Source: Sabellastarte sp. h YS-2021 (taxonomy: Eukaryota > Annelida > Polychaeta > Sabellida > Sabellidae). From it: a stretch of DNA of 64,000 nt. Position numbers and translations under genes: made by a program. Below, in pieces: positions 40,931-56,336 of this stretch. The notes under the pieces were generated by a model. That model did not search any database. It was not told the DNA's origin and was given only the letters and a program-made list of their open reading frames with translations. The first letter of the stretch is position 1; each line of letters begins with the position of its first letter. The stretch lies in contig OZ024933.1 in assembly GCA_964017235.1 (NCBI GenBank), positions 57,394,255 through 57,458,254 on the forward strand, read 5' to 3'.

Positions 40931-43900
40931 ACTTTGGCCTACTTACTCACCTCCTCAAAATGAGTAAATGCGAATTATCTCTAAAAGTATTGCAGGTAGC
41001 CAATTTTTCTCAAATAACTCATTCACCTACTTTTGGGAGAGCTTTCACTTGGTGAAGTGTCAGACCTGTAGCTAATTTCTCACCTACTCAAAATGAGTAA
41101 ATGCTAAATATCTCTAAAAGTATTGCAGATAGCCAATTTTTCTCAAATAACTCATTCATTTACTTTTGGAAGAGCTTTCACATGGTGAAGTTTCAGACCC
41201 ATAGCTAATTACTCGCCTACTCAAAATGAGTAAATGCGAATTATCTCTAAAAGTATTGCAGATAGCCAATTTTTCTCAAATAACTCATTCATCTACTTTT
41301 GGAAGAGCTTTCACATGGTGAAGTTTCAGACCCATAGCTAATTACTCACCTACTCAAAATGAGTAAATGTGAATTCTCTCTAAAAGTATTGCAGATAGCC
41401 AATTTTTCTCAAATAACTCATTCACCTACTTTTGGGAGAGCTTTCACTTGGTGAAGTTTCAGACCCGTAGCTAATTACTCACCTACTCAAAATGAGTAAA
41501 TGCGAATTATCTCTAAAAGTATTGCAGATAGCCAATTTTTCTCAAATAACTCATTCATCTACTTTTGAAAGAGCTTTCACTTGGTGAAGTTTCAGACCCG
41601 TAGGTAATTACTCACCTACTCAAAATGAGTAAATGCGAATTATCTCTAAAAGAATTGCAGATACCCAATTTTTCTCAAATAAGTCATTCATCTACTTTTG
41701 GGAGAGCTTTCACTTGGTGAAGTTTCACGGCCGTAGCTAATTACTCACCTACTCAAAATGAGTAAATCCAAATTATCTCTAAAAGTATTGCAGATAGCCA
41801 ATTTTTCTCAAATAACTCATTCATCTACTTTTGGAAGAGCTTTCACATGGTGAAGTTTCAGACCCATAGCTAATTTCTCACCTACTCAAAATGAGTAAAT
41901 GCTAATTATCTCTAAAAGTGTAGGAGATAGCCAATTTTTCTCAAATAACTCATTCATCTACTTTTGGGAGAGCTTTCACTTGGTGAAGTTTCACGCCCGT
42001 AGCTAATTACTCACCTACTCAAAATGAGTAAATGCAAATTATCTCTAAAAGTATTGCAGATAGCCAATTTTTCTCAAATAACTCATTCATCTACTTTTGG
42101 AAGAGCTTTCACATGGTGAAGTTTCAGACCCATAGCTAATTTCTCACCCGCTCAAAATGAGTAAATACTAATTATCTCTAAAAGTATTGCAGATAGCCAA
42201 TTTTTCTCAAATAACTCATTCATCTACTTTTGGGAGAGCTTTCACTTGGTGAAGTTTCAGACCCGTAGGTAATTACTCACCTACTCAAAATGAGTAAATG
42301 CGAATTATCTCTAAAAGAATTGCAGATACCCAATTTTTCTCAAATAAGTCATTCATCTACTTTTGGGAGAGCTTTCACTTGGTGAAGTTTCACGCCCGTA
42401 GCTAATTACTCACCTACTCAAAATGAGTAAATGCAAATTATCTCTAAAAGTATTGCAGATAGCCAATTTTTCTCAAATAACTCATTCATCTACTTTTGGA
42501 AGAGCTTTCACATGGTGAAGTTTCAGACCCATAGCTAATTTCTCACCTACTCAAAATGAGTAAATGCGAATTATCTCTAAAATTATAGGAGATAGCCAAT
42601 TTTTATCAAATAACTCATTCATCTACTTTTGGGAGAACTTTCACTTGGTGAAGTTTCACGCCCATAGCTAATTACTCACCTACTCAAAATGAGTAAATGC
42701 AAATTATCTCTAAAAGTATTGCAGATAGCCAATTTTTCTCAAATAACTCATTCATCTACTTTTGGAAGAGCTTTCACATGGTGAAGTTTCAGACCCATAG
42801 CTAATTTCTCACCTACTCAAAATGAGTAAATGCGAATTATCTCTAAAAGTATAGGAGATAGCCAATTTTTCTCAAATAACTCATTCATCTACTTTTGGGA
42901 GAGCTTTCACTTGGTGAAGTTTCAGACCTGTAGCTAATTTCTCACCCGCTCAAAATGAGTAAATACTAATTATCTCTAAAAGTATTGCAGATAGCCAATT
43001 TTTCTCAAATAACTCATTCATCTACTTTTGGGAGAGCTTTCACTTGGTGAAGTTTCAGACCCGTAGGTAATTACTCACCTACTCAAAATGAGTAAATGCG
43101 AATTATCTCTAAAAGAATTGCAGATACCCAATTTTTCTCAAATAAGTCATTCATCTACTTTTGGGAGAGCTTTCACTTGGTGAAGTTTCACGCCCGTAGC
43201 TAATTACTCACCTACTCAAAATGAGTAAATGCAAATTATCTCTAAAAGTATTGCAGATAGCCAATTTTTCTCAAATAACTCATTCATCTACTTTTGGAAG
43301 AGCTTTCACATGGTGAAGTTTCAGACCCATAGCTAATTTCTCACCTACTCAAAATGAGTAAATGCGAATTATCTGTAAAAGTATAGGAGATAGCCAATTT
43401 TTCTCAAATAACTCATTCATCTACTTTTGGGAGAGCTTTCACTTGGTGAAGTTTCACGCCCGTAGCTAATTACTCACTTACTCAAAATGAGTAAATGCAA
43501 ATTATCTCTAAAAGTATTGCAGATAGCCAATTTTTCTCAAATAACTCATTCATCTACTTTTGGAAGAGCTTTCACATGGTGAAGTTTCAGACCCATAGCT
43601 AATTTCTCACCTACTCAAAATGAGTAAATGCGAATTATCTGTAAAAGTATAGGAGATAGCCAATTTTTCTCAAATAACTCATTCATCTACTTTTGGGAGA
43701 GCTTTCACTTGGTGAAGTTTCAGACCTGTAGCTAATTTCTCACCCGCTCAAAATGAGTAAATACTAATTATCTCTAAAAGTATTGCAGATAGCCAATTTT
43801 TCTCAAATAACTCATTCATCTACTTTTGGGAGAGCTTTCACTTGGTGAAGTTTCAGACCCGTAGGTAATTACTCACCTACTCAAAATGAGTAAATGCGAA

Positions 43901-46900
43901 TTATCTCTAAAAGAATTGCAGATACCCAATTTTTCTCAAATAAGTCATTCATCTACTTTTGGGAGAGCTTTCACTTGGTGAAGTTTCACTCCCGTAGCTA
44001 ATTACTCACCTACTCAAAATGAGTAAATGCAAATTATCTCTAAAAGTATTGCAGATAGCCAATTTTTCTCAAATAACTCATTCATCTACTTTTGGAAGAG
44101 CTTTCACATGGTGAAGTTTCAGACCCATAGCTAATTTCTCACCTACTCAAAATGAGTAAATGCGAATTATCTCTAAAATTATAGGAGATAGCCAATTTTT
44201 ATCAAATAACTCATTCATCTACTTTTGGGAGAACTTTCACTTGGTGAAGTTTCACGCCCATAGCTAATTACTCACCTACTCAAAATGAGTAAATGCAAAT
44301 TATCTCTAAAAGTATTGCAGATAGCCAATTTTTCTCAAATAACTCATTCATCTACTTTTGGAAGAGCTTTCACATGGTGAAGTTTCAGACCCATAGCTAA
44401 TTTCTCACCTACTCAAAATGAGTAAATGCGAATTATCTCTAAAAGTATAGGAGATAGCCAATTTTTCTCAAATAACTCATTCATCTACTTTTGGGAGAGC
44501 TTTCACTTGGTGAAGTTTCAGACCTGTAGCTAATTTCTCACCCGCTCAAAATGAGTAAATACTAATTATCTCTAAAAGTATTGCAGATAGCCAATTTTTC
44601 TCAAATAACTCATTCATCTACTTTTGGGAGAGCTTTCACTTGGTGAAGTTTCAGACCCGTAGGTAATTACTCACCTACTCAAAATGAGTAAATGCGAATT
44701 ATCTCTAAAAGAATTGCAGATACCCAATTTTTCTCAAATAAGTCATTCATCTACTTTTGGGAGAGCTTTCACTTGGTGAAGTTTCACGGCCGTAGCTAAT
44801 TACTCACCTACTCAAAATGAGTAAATCCAAATTATCTCTAAAAGTATTGCAGATAGCCAATTTTTCTCAAATAACTCATTCATCTACTTTTGGAAGAGCT
44901 TTCACATGGTGAAGTTTCAGACCCATAGCTAATTTCTCACCTACTCAAAATGAGTAAATGCTAATTATCTCTAAAAGTGTAGGAGATAGCCAATTTTTCT
45001 CAAATAACTCATTCATCTACTTTTGGGAGAGCTTTCACTTGGTGAAGTTTCACGCCCGTAGCTAATTACTCACCTACTCAAAATGAGTAAATGCAAATTA
45101 TCTCTAAAAGTATTGCAGATAGCCAATTTTTCTCAAATAACTCATTCATCTACTTTTGGAAGAGCTTTCACATGGTGAAGTTTCAGACCCATAGCTAATT
45201 TCTCACCTACTCAAAATGAGTAAATGCGAATTATCTCTAAAAGTATAGGAGATAGCCAATTTTTCTCAAATAACTCATTCATCTACTTTTGGGAGAGCTT
45301 TCACTTGGTGAAGTTTCAGACCTGTAGCTAATTTCTCACCCGCTCAAAATGAGTAAATACTAATTATCTCTAAAAGTATTGCAGATAGCCAATTTTTCTC
45401 AAATAACTCATTCATCTACTTTTGGGAGAGCTTTCACTTGGTGAAGTTTCAGACCCGTAGGTAATTACTCACCTACTCAAAATGAGTAAATGCGAATTAT
45501 CTCTAAAAGAATTGCAGATACCCAATTTTTCTCAAATAAGTCATTCATCTACTTTTGGGAGAGCTTTCACTTGGTGAAGTTTCACGGCCGTAGCTAATTA
45601 CTCACCTACTCAAAATGAGTAAATCCAAATTATCTCTAAAAGTATTGCAGATAGCCAATTTTTCTCAAATAACTCATTCATCTACTTTTGGAAGAGCTTT
45701 CACATGGTGAAGTTTCAGACCCATAGCTAATTTCTCACCTACTCAAAATGAGTAAATGCTAATTATCTCTAAAAGTGTAGGAGATAGCCAATTTTTCTCA
45801 AATAACTCATTCATCTACTTTTGGGAGAGCTTTCACTTGGTGAAGTTTCACGCCCGTAGCTAATTACTCACCTACTCAAAATGAGTAAATGCAAATTATC
45901 TCTAAAAGTATTGCAGATAGCCAATTTTTCTCAAATAACTCATTCATCTACTTTTGGAAGAGCTTTCACATGGTGAAGTTTCAGACCCATAGCTAATTTC
46001 TCACCCGCTCAAAATGAGTAAATACTAATTATCTCTAAAAGTATTGCAGATAGCCAATTTTTCTCAAATAACTCATTCATCTACTTTTGGGAGAGCTTTC
46101 ACTTGGTGAAGTTTCAGACCCGTAGGTAATTACTCACCTACTCAAAATGAGTAAATGCGAATTATCTCTAAAAGAATTGCAGATACCCAATTTTTCTCAA
46201 ATAAGTCATTCATCTACTTTTGGGAGAGCTTTCACTTGGTGAAGTTTCACGCCCGTAGCTAATTACTCACCTACTCAAAATGAGTAAATGCAAATTATCT
46301 CTAAAAGTATTGCAGATAGCCAATTTTTCTCAAATAACTCATTCATCTACTTTTGGAAGAGCTTTCACATGGTGAAGTTTCAGACCCATAGCTAATTTCT
46401 CACCTACTCAAAATGAGTAAATGCGAATTATCTCTAAAATTATAGGAGATAGCCAATTTTTATCAAATAACTCATTCATCTACTTTTGGGAGAACTTTCA
46501 CTTGGTGAAGTTTCACGCCCATAGCTAATTACTCACCTACTCAAAATGAGTAAATGCAAATTATCTCTAAAAGTATTGCAGATAGCCAATTTTTCTCAAA
46601 TAACTCATTCATCTACTTTTGGAAGAGCTTTCACATGGTGAAGTTTCAGACCCATAGCTAATTTCTCACCTACTCAAAATGAGTAAATGCGAATTATCTC
46701 TAAAAGTATAGGAGATAGCCAATTTTTCTCAAATAACTCATTCATCTACTTTTGGGAGAGCTTTCACTTGGTGAAGTTTCAGACCTGTAGCTAATTTCTC
46801 ACCCGCTCAAAATGAGTAAATACTAATTATCTCTAAAAGTATTGCAGATAGCCAATTTTTCTCAAATAACTCATTCATCTACTTTTGGGAGAGCTTTCAC

Positions 46901-49900
46901 TTGGTGAAGTTTCAGACCCGTAGGTAATTACTCACCTACTCAAAATGAGTAAATGCGAATTATCTCTAAAAGAATTGCAGATACCCAATTTTTCTCAAAT
47001 AAGTCATTCATCTACTTTTGGGAGAGCTTTCACTTGGTGAAGTTTCACGCCCGTAGCTAATTACTCACCTACTCAAAATGAGTAAATGCAAATTATCTCT
47101 AAAAGTATTGCAGATAGCCAATTTTTCTCAAATAACTCATTCATCTACTTTTGGAAGAGCTTTCACATGGTGAAGTTTCAGACCCATAGCTAATTTCTCA
47201 CCTACTCAAAATGAGTAAATGCGAATTATCTGTAAAAGTATAGGAGATAGCCAATTTTTCTCAAATAACTCATTCATCTACTTTTGGGAGAGCTTTCACT
47301 TGGTGAAGTTTCACGCCCGTAGCTAATTACTCACTTACTCAAAATGAGTAAATGCAAATTATCTCTAAAAGTATTGCAGATAGCCAATTTTTCTCAAATA
47401 ACTCATTCATCTACTTTTGGAAGAGCTTTCACATGGTGAAGTTTCAGACCCATAGCTAATTTCTCACCTACTCAAAATGAGTAAATGCGAATTATCTGTA
47501 AAAGTATAGGAGATAGCCAATTTTTCTCAAATAACTCATTCATCTACTTTTGGGAGAGCTTTCACTTGGTGAAGTTTCAGACCTGTAGCTAATTTCTCAC
47601 CCGCTCAAAATGAGTAAATACTAATTATCTCTAAAAGTATTGCAGATAGCCAATTTTTCTCAAATAACTCATTCATCTACTTTTGGGAGAGCTTTCACTT
47701 GGTGAAGTTTCAGACCCGTAGGTAATTACTCACCTACTCAAAATGAGTAAATGCGAATTATCTCTAAAAGAATTGCAGATACCCAATTTTTCTCAAATAA
47801 GTCATTCATCTACTTTTGGGAGAGCTTTCACTTGGTGAAGTTTCACTCCCGTAGCTAATTACTCACCTACTCAAAATGAGTAAATGCAAATTATCTCTAA
47901 AAGTATTGCAGATAGCCAATTTTTCTCAAATAACTCATTCATCTACTTTTGGAAGAGCTTTCACATGGTGAAGTTTCAGACCCATAGCTAATTTCTCACC
48001 TACTCAAAATGAGTAAATGCGAATTATCTCTAAAATTATAGGAGATAGCCAATTTTTATCAAATAACTCATTCATCTACTTTTGGGAGAACTTTCACTTG
48101 GTGAAGTTTCACGCCCATAGCTAATTACTCACCTACTCAAAATGAGTAAATGCAAATTATCTCTAAAAGTATTGCAGATAGCCAATTTTTCTCAAATAAC
48201 TCATTCATCTACTTTTGGAAGAGCTTTCACATGGTGAAGTTTCAGACCCATAGCTAATTTCTCACCTACTCAAAATGAGTAAATGCGAATTATCTCTAAA
48301 AGTATAGGAGATAGCCAATTTTTCTCAAATAACTCATTCATCTACTTTTGGGAGAGCTTTCACTTGGTGAAGTTTCAGACCTGTAGCTAATTTCTCACCC
48401 GCTCAAAATGAGTAAATACTAATTATCTCTAAAAGTATTGCAGATAGCCAATTTTTCTCAAATAACTCATTCATCTACTTTTGGGAGAGCTTTCACTTGG
48501 TGAAGTTTCAGACCCGTAGGTAATTACTCACCTACTCAAAATGAGTAAATGCGAATTATCTCTAAAAGAATTGCAGATACCCAATTTTTCTCAAATAAGT
48601 CATTCATCTACTTTTGGGAGAGCTTTCACTTGGTGAAGTTTCACGCCCGTAGCTAATTACTCACCTACTCAAAATGAGTAAATGCAAATTATCTCTAAAA
48701 GTATTGCAGATAGCCAATTTTTCTCAAATAACTCATTCATCTACTTTTGGAAGAGCTTTCATATGGTGAAGTTTCAGACCCATAGCTAATTTCTCACCTA
48801 CTCAAAATGAGTAAATGCGAATTATCTCTAAAATTATAGGAGATAGCCAATTTTTCTCAAATAACTCATTCATCTACTTTTGGGAGAGCTTTCACTTGGT
48901 GAAGTTACACGCCCGTAGCTAATTACTCACCTACTCAAAATGAGTAAATGCAAATTATCTCTAAAAGTATTGCAGATAGCCAATTTTTCTCAAATAACTC
49001 ATTCATCTACTTTTGGAAGAGCTTTCACATGGTGAAGTTTCAGACCCATAGCTAATTTCTCACCTACTCAAAATGAGTAAATGCGAATTATCTCTAAAAG
49101 TATAGGAGATAGCCAATTTTTCTCAAATAACTCATTCATCTACTTTTGGGAGAGCTTTCACTTGGTGAAGTTTCAGACCTGTAGCTAATTACTCACCTAC
49201 TCAAAATGAGTAACTGCGAATTATCTCTAAAAGTATTGCAGATAGCCAATTTTTCTCAAATAACTCATTCATGTACTTTTAGGAGAGCTTTCACTTGGTG
49301 AAGTTTCAGACCTGTAGCTAATTTCTCACCCGCTCAAAATGAGTAAACACTAATTATCTCTAAAAGTATTGCAGATAGCCAATTTTTCTCAAATAACTCA
49401 TTCATCTACTTTTGGAAGAGCTTTCACATTGTGAAGTTTCAGACCCATAGCTACTTACTCGCCTACTCAAAATGAGTAAATGCGAATTCTCTCTAAAAGT
49501 ATTGCAGATAGCCAATTTTTCTCAAATAACTCATTCATCTACTTTTGGAAGAGCTTTCACATGGCAAAGTTTCAGACCCATAGGTAATAACTCACCTACT
49601 CAAAATGAGTAACTGCGAATTATCTCTAAGAGTATTGCATATAGCCAATTTTTCTCAAATAACTCATTCACCTACTTTTGGGAGAGCTTTCACATGGTGA
49701 AGTTTCAGACCTGTAGCTAATTACTCACCTACTCAAAATGAGTAACTGCGAATTATCTCTAAAAGTATTGCAGATAGCCAATTTTTCTCAAATAACTCAT
49801 TCATGTACTTTTAGGAGAGCTTTCACTTGGTGAAGTTTCAGACCCGTAGCTAATTACTCACCTACTCAAAATGAGTAAATGCGAATTATCTCTGAAAGTA

Positions 49901-52900
49901 TTGCAGATAGTCAATTTTTCTCAAATAACTCATTCATCTACTTTTGGAAGAGCTGTCACATGGTGAAGTTTCAGACCCATAGCTAATTACTCACCTACTC
50001 AAAATGAGTAAATGCGAATTATCTCTAAAAGTATTGCAGATAGCCAATTTTTCTCAAATAACTCATTCATCTACTTTTGGAAGAGCTTTCACATGGTGAA
50101 GTTTCAGACCCATAGCTAATTACTCACCTACTCAAAATGAGTAAATGTGAATTCTCTCTAAAAGTATTGCAGATAGCCAATTTTTCTCAAATAACTCATT
50201 CATCTACTTTTGGAAGAGCTTTCACATGGTGAAGTTTCAGACCCATAGCTAATTTCTCACCTACTCAAAATGAGTAAATGCGAATTATCTGTAAAAGTAT
50301 AGGAGATAGCCAATTTTTCTCAAATAACTCATTCATCTACTTTTGGGAGAGCTTTCACTTGGTGAAGTTTCAGACCTGTAGCTAATTTCTCACCCGCTCA
50401 AAATGAGTAAATACTAATTATCTCTAAAAGTATTGCAGATAGCCAATTTTTCTCAAATAACTCATTCATCTACTTTTGGGAGAGCTTTCACTTGGTGAAG
50501 TTTCAGACCCGTAGGTAATTACTCACCTACTCAAAATGAGTAAATGCGAATTATCTCTAAAAGAATTGCAGATACCCAATTTTTCTCAAATAAGTCATTC
50601 ATCTACTTTTGGGAGAGCTTTCACTTGGTGAAGTTTCACGCCCATAGCTAATTACTCACCTACTCAAAATGAGTAAATGCAAATTATCTCTAAAAGTATT
50701 GCAGATAGCCAATTTTTCTCAAATAACTCATTCATCTACTTTTGGAAGAGCTTTCACATGGTGAAGTTTCAGACCCATAGCTAATTTCTCACCTACTCAA
50801 AATGAGTAAATGCGAATTATCTCTAAAATTATAGGAGATAGCCAATTTTTATCAAATAACTCATTCATCTACTTTTGGGAGAGCTTTCACTTGGTGAAGT
50901 TTCACGCCCATAGCTAATTACTCACCTACTCAAAATGAGTAAATGCAAATTATCTCTAAAAGTATTGCAGATAGCCAATTTTTCTCAAATAACTCATTCA
51001 TCTACTTTTGGAAGAGCTTTCACATGGTGAAGTTTCAGACCCATAGCTAATTTCTCACCTACTCAAAATGAGTAAATGCGAATTATCTCTAAAAGTATAG
51101 GAGATAGCCAATTTTTCTCAAATAACTCATTCATCTACTTTTGGGAGAGCTTTCACTTGGTGAAGTTTCAGACCTGTAGCTAATTTCTCACCCGCTCAAA
51201 ATGAGTAAATACTAATTATCTCTAAAAGTATTGCAGATAGCCAATTTTTCTCAAATAACTCATTCATCTACTTTTGGGAGAGCTTTCACTTGGTGAAGTT
51301 TCAGACCCGTAGGTAATTACTCACCTACTCAAAATGAGTAAATGCGAATTATCTCTAAAAGAATTGCAGATACCCAATTTTTCTCAAATAAGTCATTCAT
51401 CTACTTTTGGGAGAGCTTTCATATGGTGAAGTTTCAGACCCATAGCTAATTTCTCACCTACTCAAAATGAGTAAATGCGAATTATCTCTAAAATTATAGG
51501 AGATAGCCAATTTTTCTCAAATAACTCATTCATCTACTTTTGGGAGAGCTTTCACTTGGTGAAGTTACACGCCCGTAGCTAATTACTCACCTACTCAAAA
51601 TGAGTAAATGCAAATTATCTCTAAAAGTATTGCAGATAGCCAATTTTTCTCAAATAACTCATTCATCTACTTTTGGAAGAGCTTTCATATGGTGAAGTTT
51701 CAGACCCATAGCTAATTTCTCACCTACTCAAAATGAGTAAATGCGAATTATCTCTAAAATTATAGGAGATAGCCAATTTTTCTCAAATAACTCATTCATC
51801 TACTTTTGGGAGAGCTTTCACTTGGTGAAGTTACACGCCCGTAGCTAATTACTCACCTACTCAAAATGAGTAAATGCAAATTATCTCTAAAAGTATTGCA
51901 GATAGCCAATTTTTCTCAAATAACTCATTCATCTACTTTTGGAAGAGCTTTCACATGGTGAAGTTTCAGACCCATAGCTAATGTCTCACCTACTCAAAAT
52001 GAGTAAATGCGAATTATCTCTAAAAGTATAGGAGATAGCCAATTTTTCTCAAATAACTCATTCATCTACTTTTGGGAGAGCTTTCACTTGGTGAAGTTTC
52101 AGACCTGTAGCTAATTACTCACCTACTCAAAATGAGTAACTGCGAATTATCTCTAAAAGTATTGCAGATAGCCAATTTTTCTCAAATAACTCATTCATGT
52201 ACTTTTAGGAGAGCTTTCACTTGGTGAAGTTTCAGACCTGTAGCTAATTTCTCACCCGCTCAAAATGAGTAAACACTAATTATCTCTAAAAGTATTGCAG
52301 ATAGCCAATTTTTCTCAAATAACTCATTCATCTACTTTTGGAAGAGCTTTCACATTGTGAAGTTTCAGACCCATAGCTACTTACTCGCCTACTCAAAATG
52401 AGTAAATGCGAATTCTCTCTAAAAGTATTGCAGATAGCCAATTTTTCTCAAATAACTCATTCATCTACTTTTGGAAGAGCTTTCACATGGCAAAGTTTCA
52501 GACCCATAGGTAATAACTCACCTACTCAAAATGAGTAACTGCGAATTATCTCTAAGAGTATTGCATATAGCCAATTTTTCTCAAATAACTCATTCACCTA
52601 CTTTTGGGAGAGCTTTCACATGGTGAAGTTTCAGACCTGTAGCTAATTACTCACCTACTCAAAATGAGTAACTGCGAATTATCTCTAAAAGTATTGCAGA
52701 TAGCCAATTTTTCTCAAATAACTCATTCATGTACTTTTAGGAGAGCTTTCACTTGGTGAAGTTTCAGACCTGTAGCTAATTACTCACCTACTCAAAATGA
52801 GTAAATGCGAATTATCTCTAAAAGTATTGCAGATAGTCAATTTTTCTCAAATAACTCATTCATCTACTTTTGGAAGAGCTGTCACATGGTGAAGTTTCAG

Positions 52901-53430
52901 ACCCATAGCTAATTACTCACCTACTCAAAATGAGTAAATGAGAATTATCTCTAAAAGTATTGCAGATAGCCAATTTTTCTCAAATAACTCATTCATCTAC
53001 TTTTGAAAGAGCTTTCACATGGTGAAGTTTCAGACCCGTAGGTAATTACTCACCTACTCAAAATGAGTAAATGTGCTAATTATCTCTAAAAGTATTGTGG
53101 GTACCCAATTTTTATCAAATAACTCATTCATCTACTTTTGGAAGAGCTTTCACATGGTGAAGTTCCAAACCTGTAGGTAATTACTCACCTACTCAAAATG
53201 TGTAAATGCGAATTATCTCTAAAAGTATTGCAGATAGCCAGTATTTTTCAAATAACTCACTTCACCTATATTTTGGGAGAACTTTCAATTAGTGAATTTT
53301 CAGATCCATATCTAATTACTCACCTACTCAAAATGAGAATTGCCTATTATCACTAAAAGTATTGCAGATAGCCAGTATTTCTCAAATAACTCATTCACCT
53401 ACATTTTGGAGATATTTCACATGGTAAAGT
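40930..53430 (+). repeat. 133-bp satellite array, about 94 units, with higher-order repeats
   Basis: The unit contains ACTCACCTACTCAAAATGAG, AATTATCTCTAAAAGTATTG, CAGATAGCCAATTTTTCTCA, AATAACTCATTCATCTACTT, AGAGCTTTCACTTGGTGAAG and TTTCAGACCC. The period is 133 bp, measured at many places. Variant units recur in fixed order: the TAGGTAATT-type unit occurs at 41601, 42266, 43064, 43862, 44660, 45458, 46123, 46921, 47719, 48517, 50512 and 51310. The spacings are 798 bp (six units), 665 (five) or 1995 (fifteen). Units near both edges are more diverged. No coding frame is present. Each unit has the dyad ACTCA-AAA-TGAGT. Confidence 0.98.
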
Positions 53431-53454
53431 TTTTTTATGAATTATTAAAATAAT

Positions 53455-53690
53455 TTTTAATGCATTAAAATTAATGAAATCATGCACTAAATCGATTATA
53501 ACTTGAAAAGTATTGTATTTAGAGCATTTTGTTAAAATATGTTATTCACCTACTTTTTCCCACAGCAACAACATGGTGAGTAACTTGGGTGTCTATCTCA
53601 ATAGATAAGTGAGTAATAGCTACTTTTGCATTTTTCACTAACTTCCATCATGAGTGAAATCACTTGTAACTTGAAAACTATTGCATTTAG
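53455..53690 (+). repeat. 155-bp-type units at the right edge of the 133-bp array
   Basis: GCACTAAATCGATTATAACT, GTATTGTATTTAGAGCATTT, ATATGTTATTCACCTAC and AAGTGAGTAATAGCTAC. These match the start of the array at 58860 more closely than the 133-bp units. Confidence 0.75.
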
Positions 53691-54345
53691 ACCTTCAGGG
53701 TAGTACAAAAGTGTCCTATGCAAAGGGGAAAGATTTCAATTTTCACCACTTTTGGCGGCCATCTTGGATTTTAGCGGAAAAAAATGAAAAAGTGTGAATA
53801 TCTCGAAGACCATAAGAGATAGAGCGATTTCGAGCGAATTTTTGACCTGCAAGGTAGTACAAGAATGTCCTGTGCAAAGGGGTAAAATTTCAATTTTCAC
53901 CACTTTTGGCAGCCATCTTGGATTTTTGCGGAAAATGGAAAAGTGTGAATATCTCTAAAACCGTAACAGATAGAGCGATTTCAAGCGAATTTTTGACCAA
54001 AAGGGTAGCACAAGAGTGTCCTGTGCAAAGGGGAAAAATATTGATTTTCGCCACTTTTGGCGGCCACTTTGGATTTTTGCGGAAAATAGAAAAGTGTCAA
54101 TATCTCGAAAACCGTAAGAGATAGAGCGATTTCGAGCAAATTTTTGACCTGCAGGGTGATACAAGAGTGTCTTGTCCAAAGGGGAAAAATTTCATTTTTC
54201 GCCACTTTCGGCAGCCATCTTGGATTCTTGCTGAAAATGGAAAAGTGTCAATATCTCGAAAAGCGTAACAGATAGAGCGATTTCAAGCGAATTTTCGACC
54301 TGCAGGATGGTACAACAGTGTCCTATGCAAAGGGGAAAAATTTCA
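53690..54345 (+). repeat. 151-bp tandem repeat, about four units
   Basis: GCCATCTTGGAT or variants at 53758, 53912, 54063 and 54214 (spacing 154, 151, 151). Units carry AATATCTCGAAAACCGTAAG, AGATAGAGCGATTTCGAGCG, TTTTTGACCTGCA and GTGTCCTGTGCAAAGGGG. This is the last array before the right end of the composite element at 54410. Confidence 0.92.
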
Positions 54346-54410
54346 ATGTAGTATTTCTTCCCCTGCGGTACTCGGCGGGAGATACATACCGCGGCAGTGG
54401 TCTTGTTGTT

Positions 54411-56336
<1,926 letters not shown>

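Larger units (their letters stand above)
32660..54410 (+). mobile_element. Composite Helitron/Helentron-like element carrying satellite arrays
   Basis: At the left is ATCTCCCGCCCGG, folding with CCGGAGGGAGAT into a hairpin, with TC after A. At the right is a stem (CTGCGGTA...TACCGCGGCAG) then GTGGTCTTG. The flanks are the two halves of one 155-bp satellite word (CAGTATTTT before, GTTTAAATATG after), so the whole block appears to have inserted into that satellite. Inside are 166-, 511-, 133- and 151-bp repeat families and one DIRS insertion. Without the DIRS it is about 15.7 kb. No Rep or helicase is seen. The class call is tentative, because the right end is CTTG rather than the usual CTRR. 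Confidence 0.5.

Noticed and set aside
40930..53430. Regular repeats suggesting a CRISPR-like array
   Set aside because: Units are contiguous 133-bp satellite monomers without unique spacers, in a eukaryotic intron.
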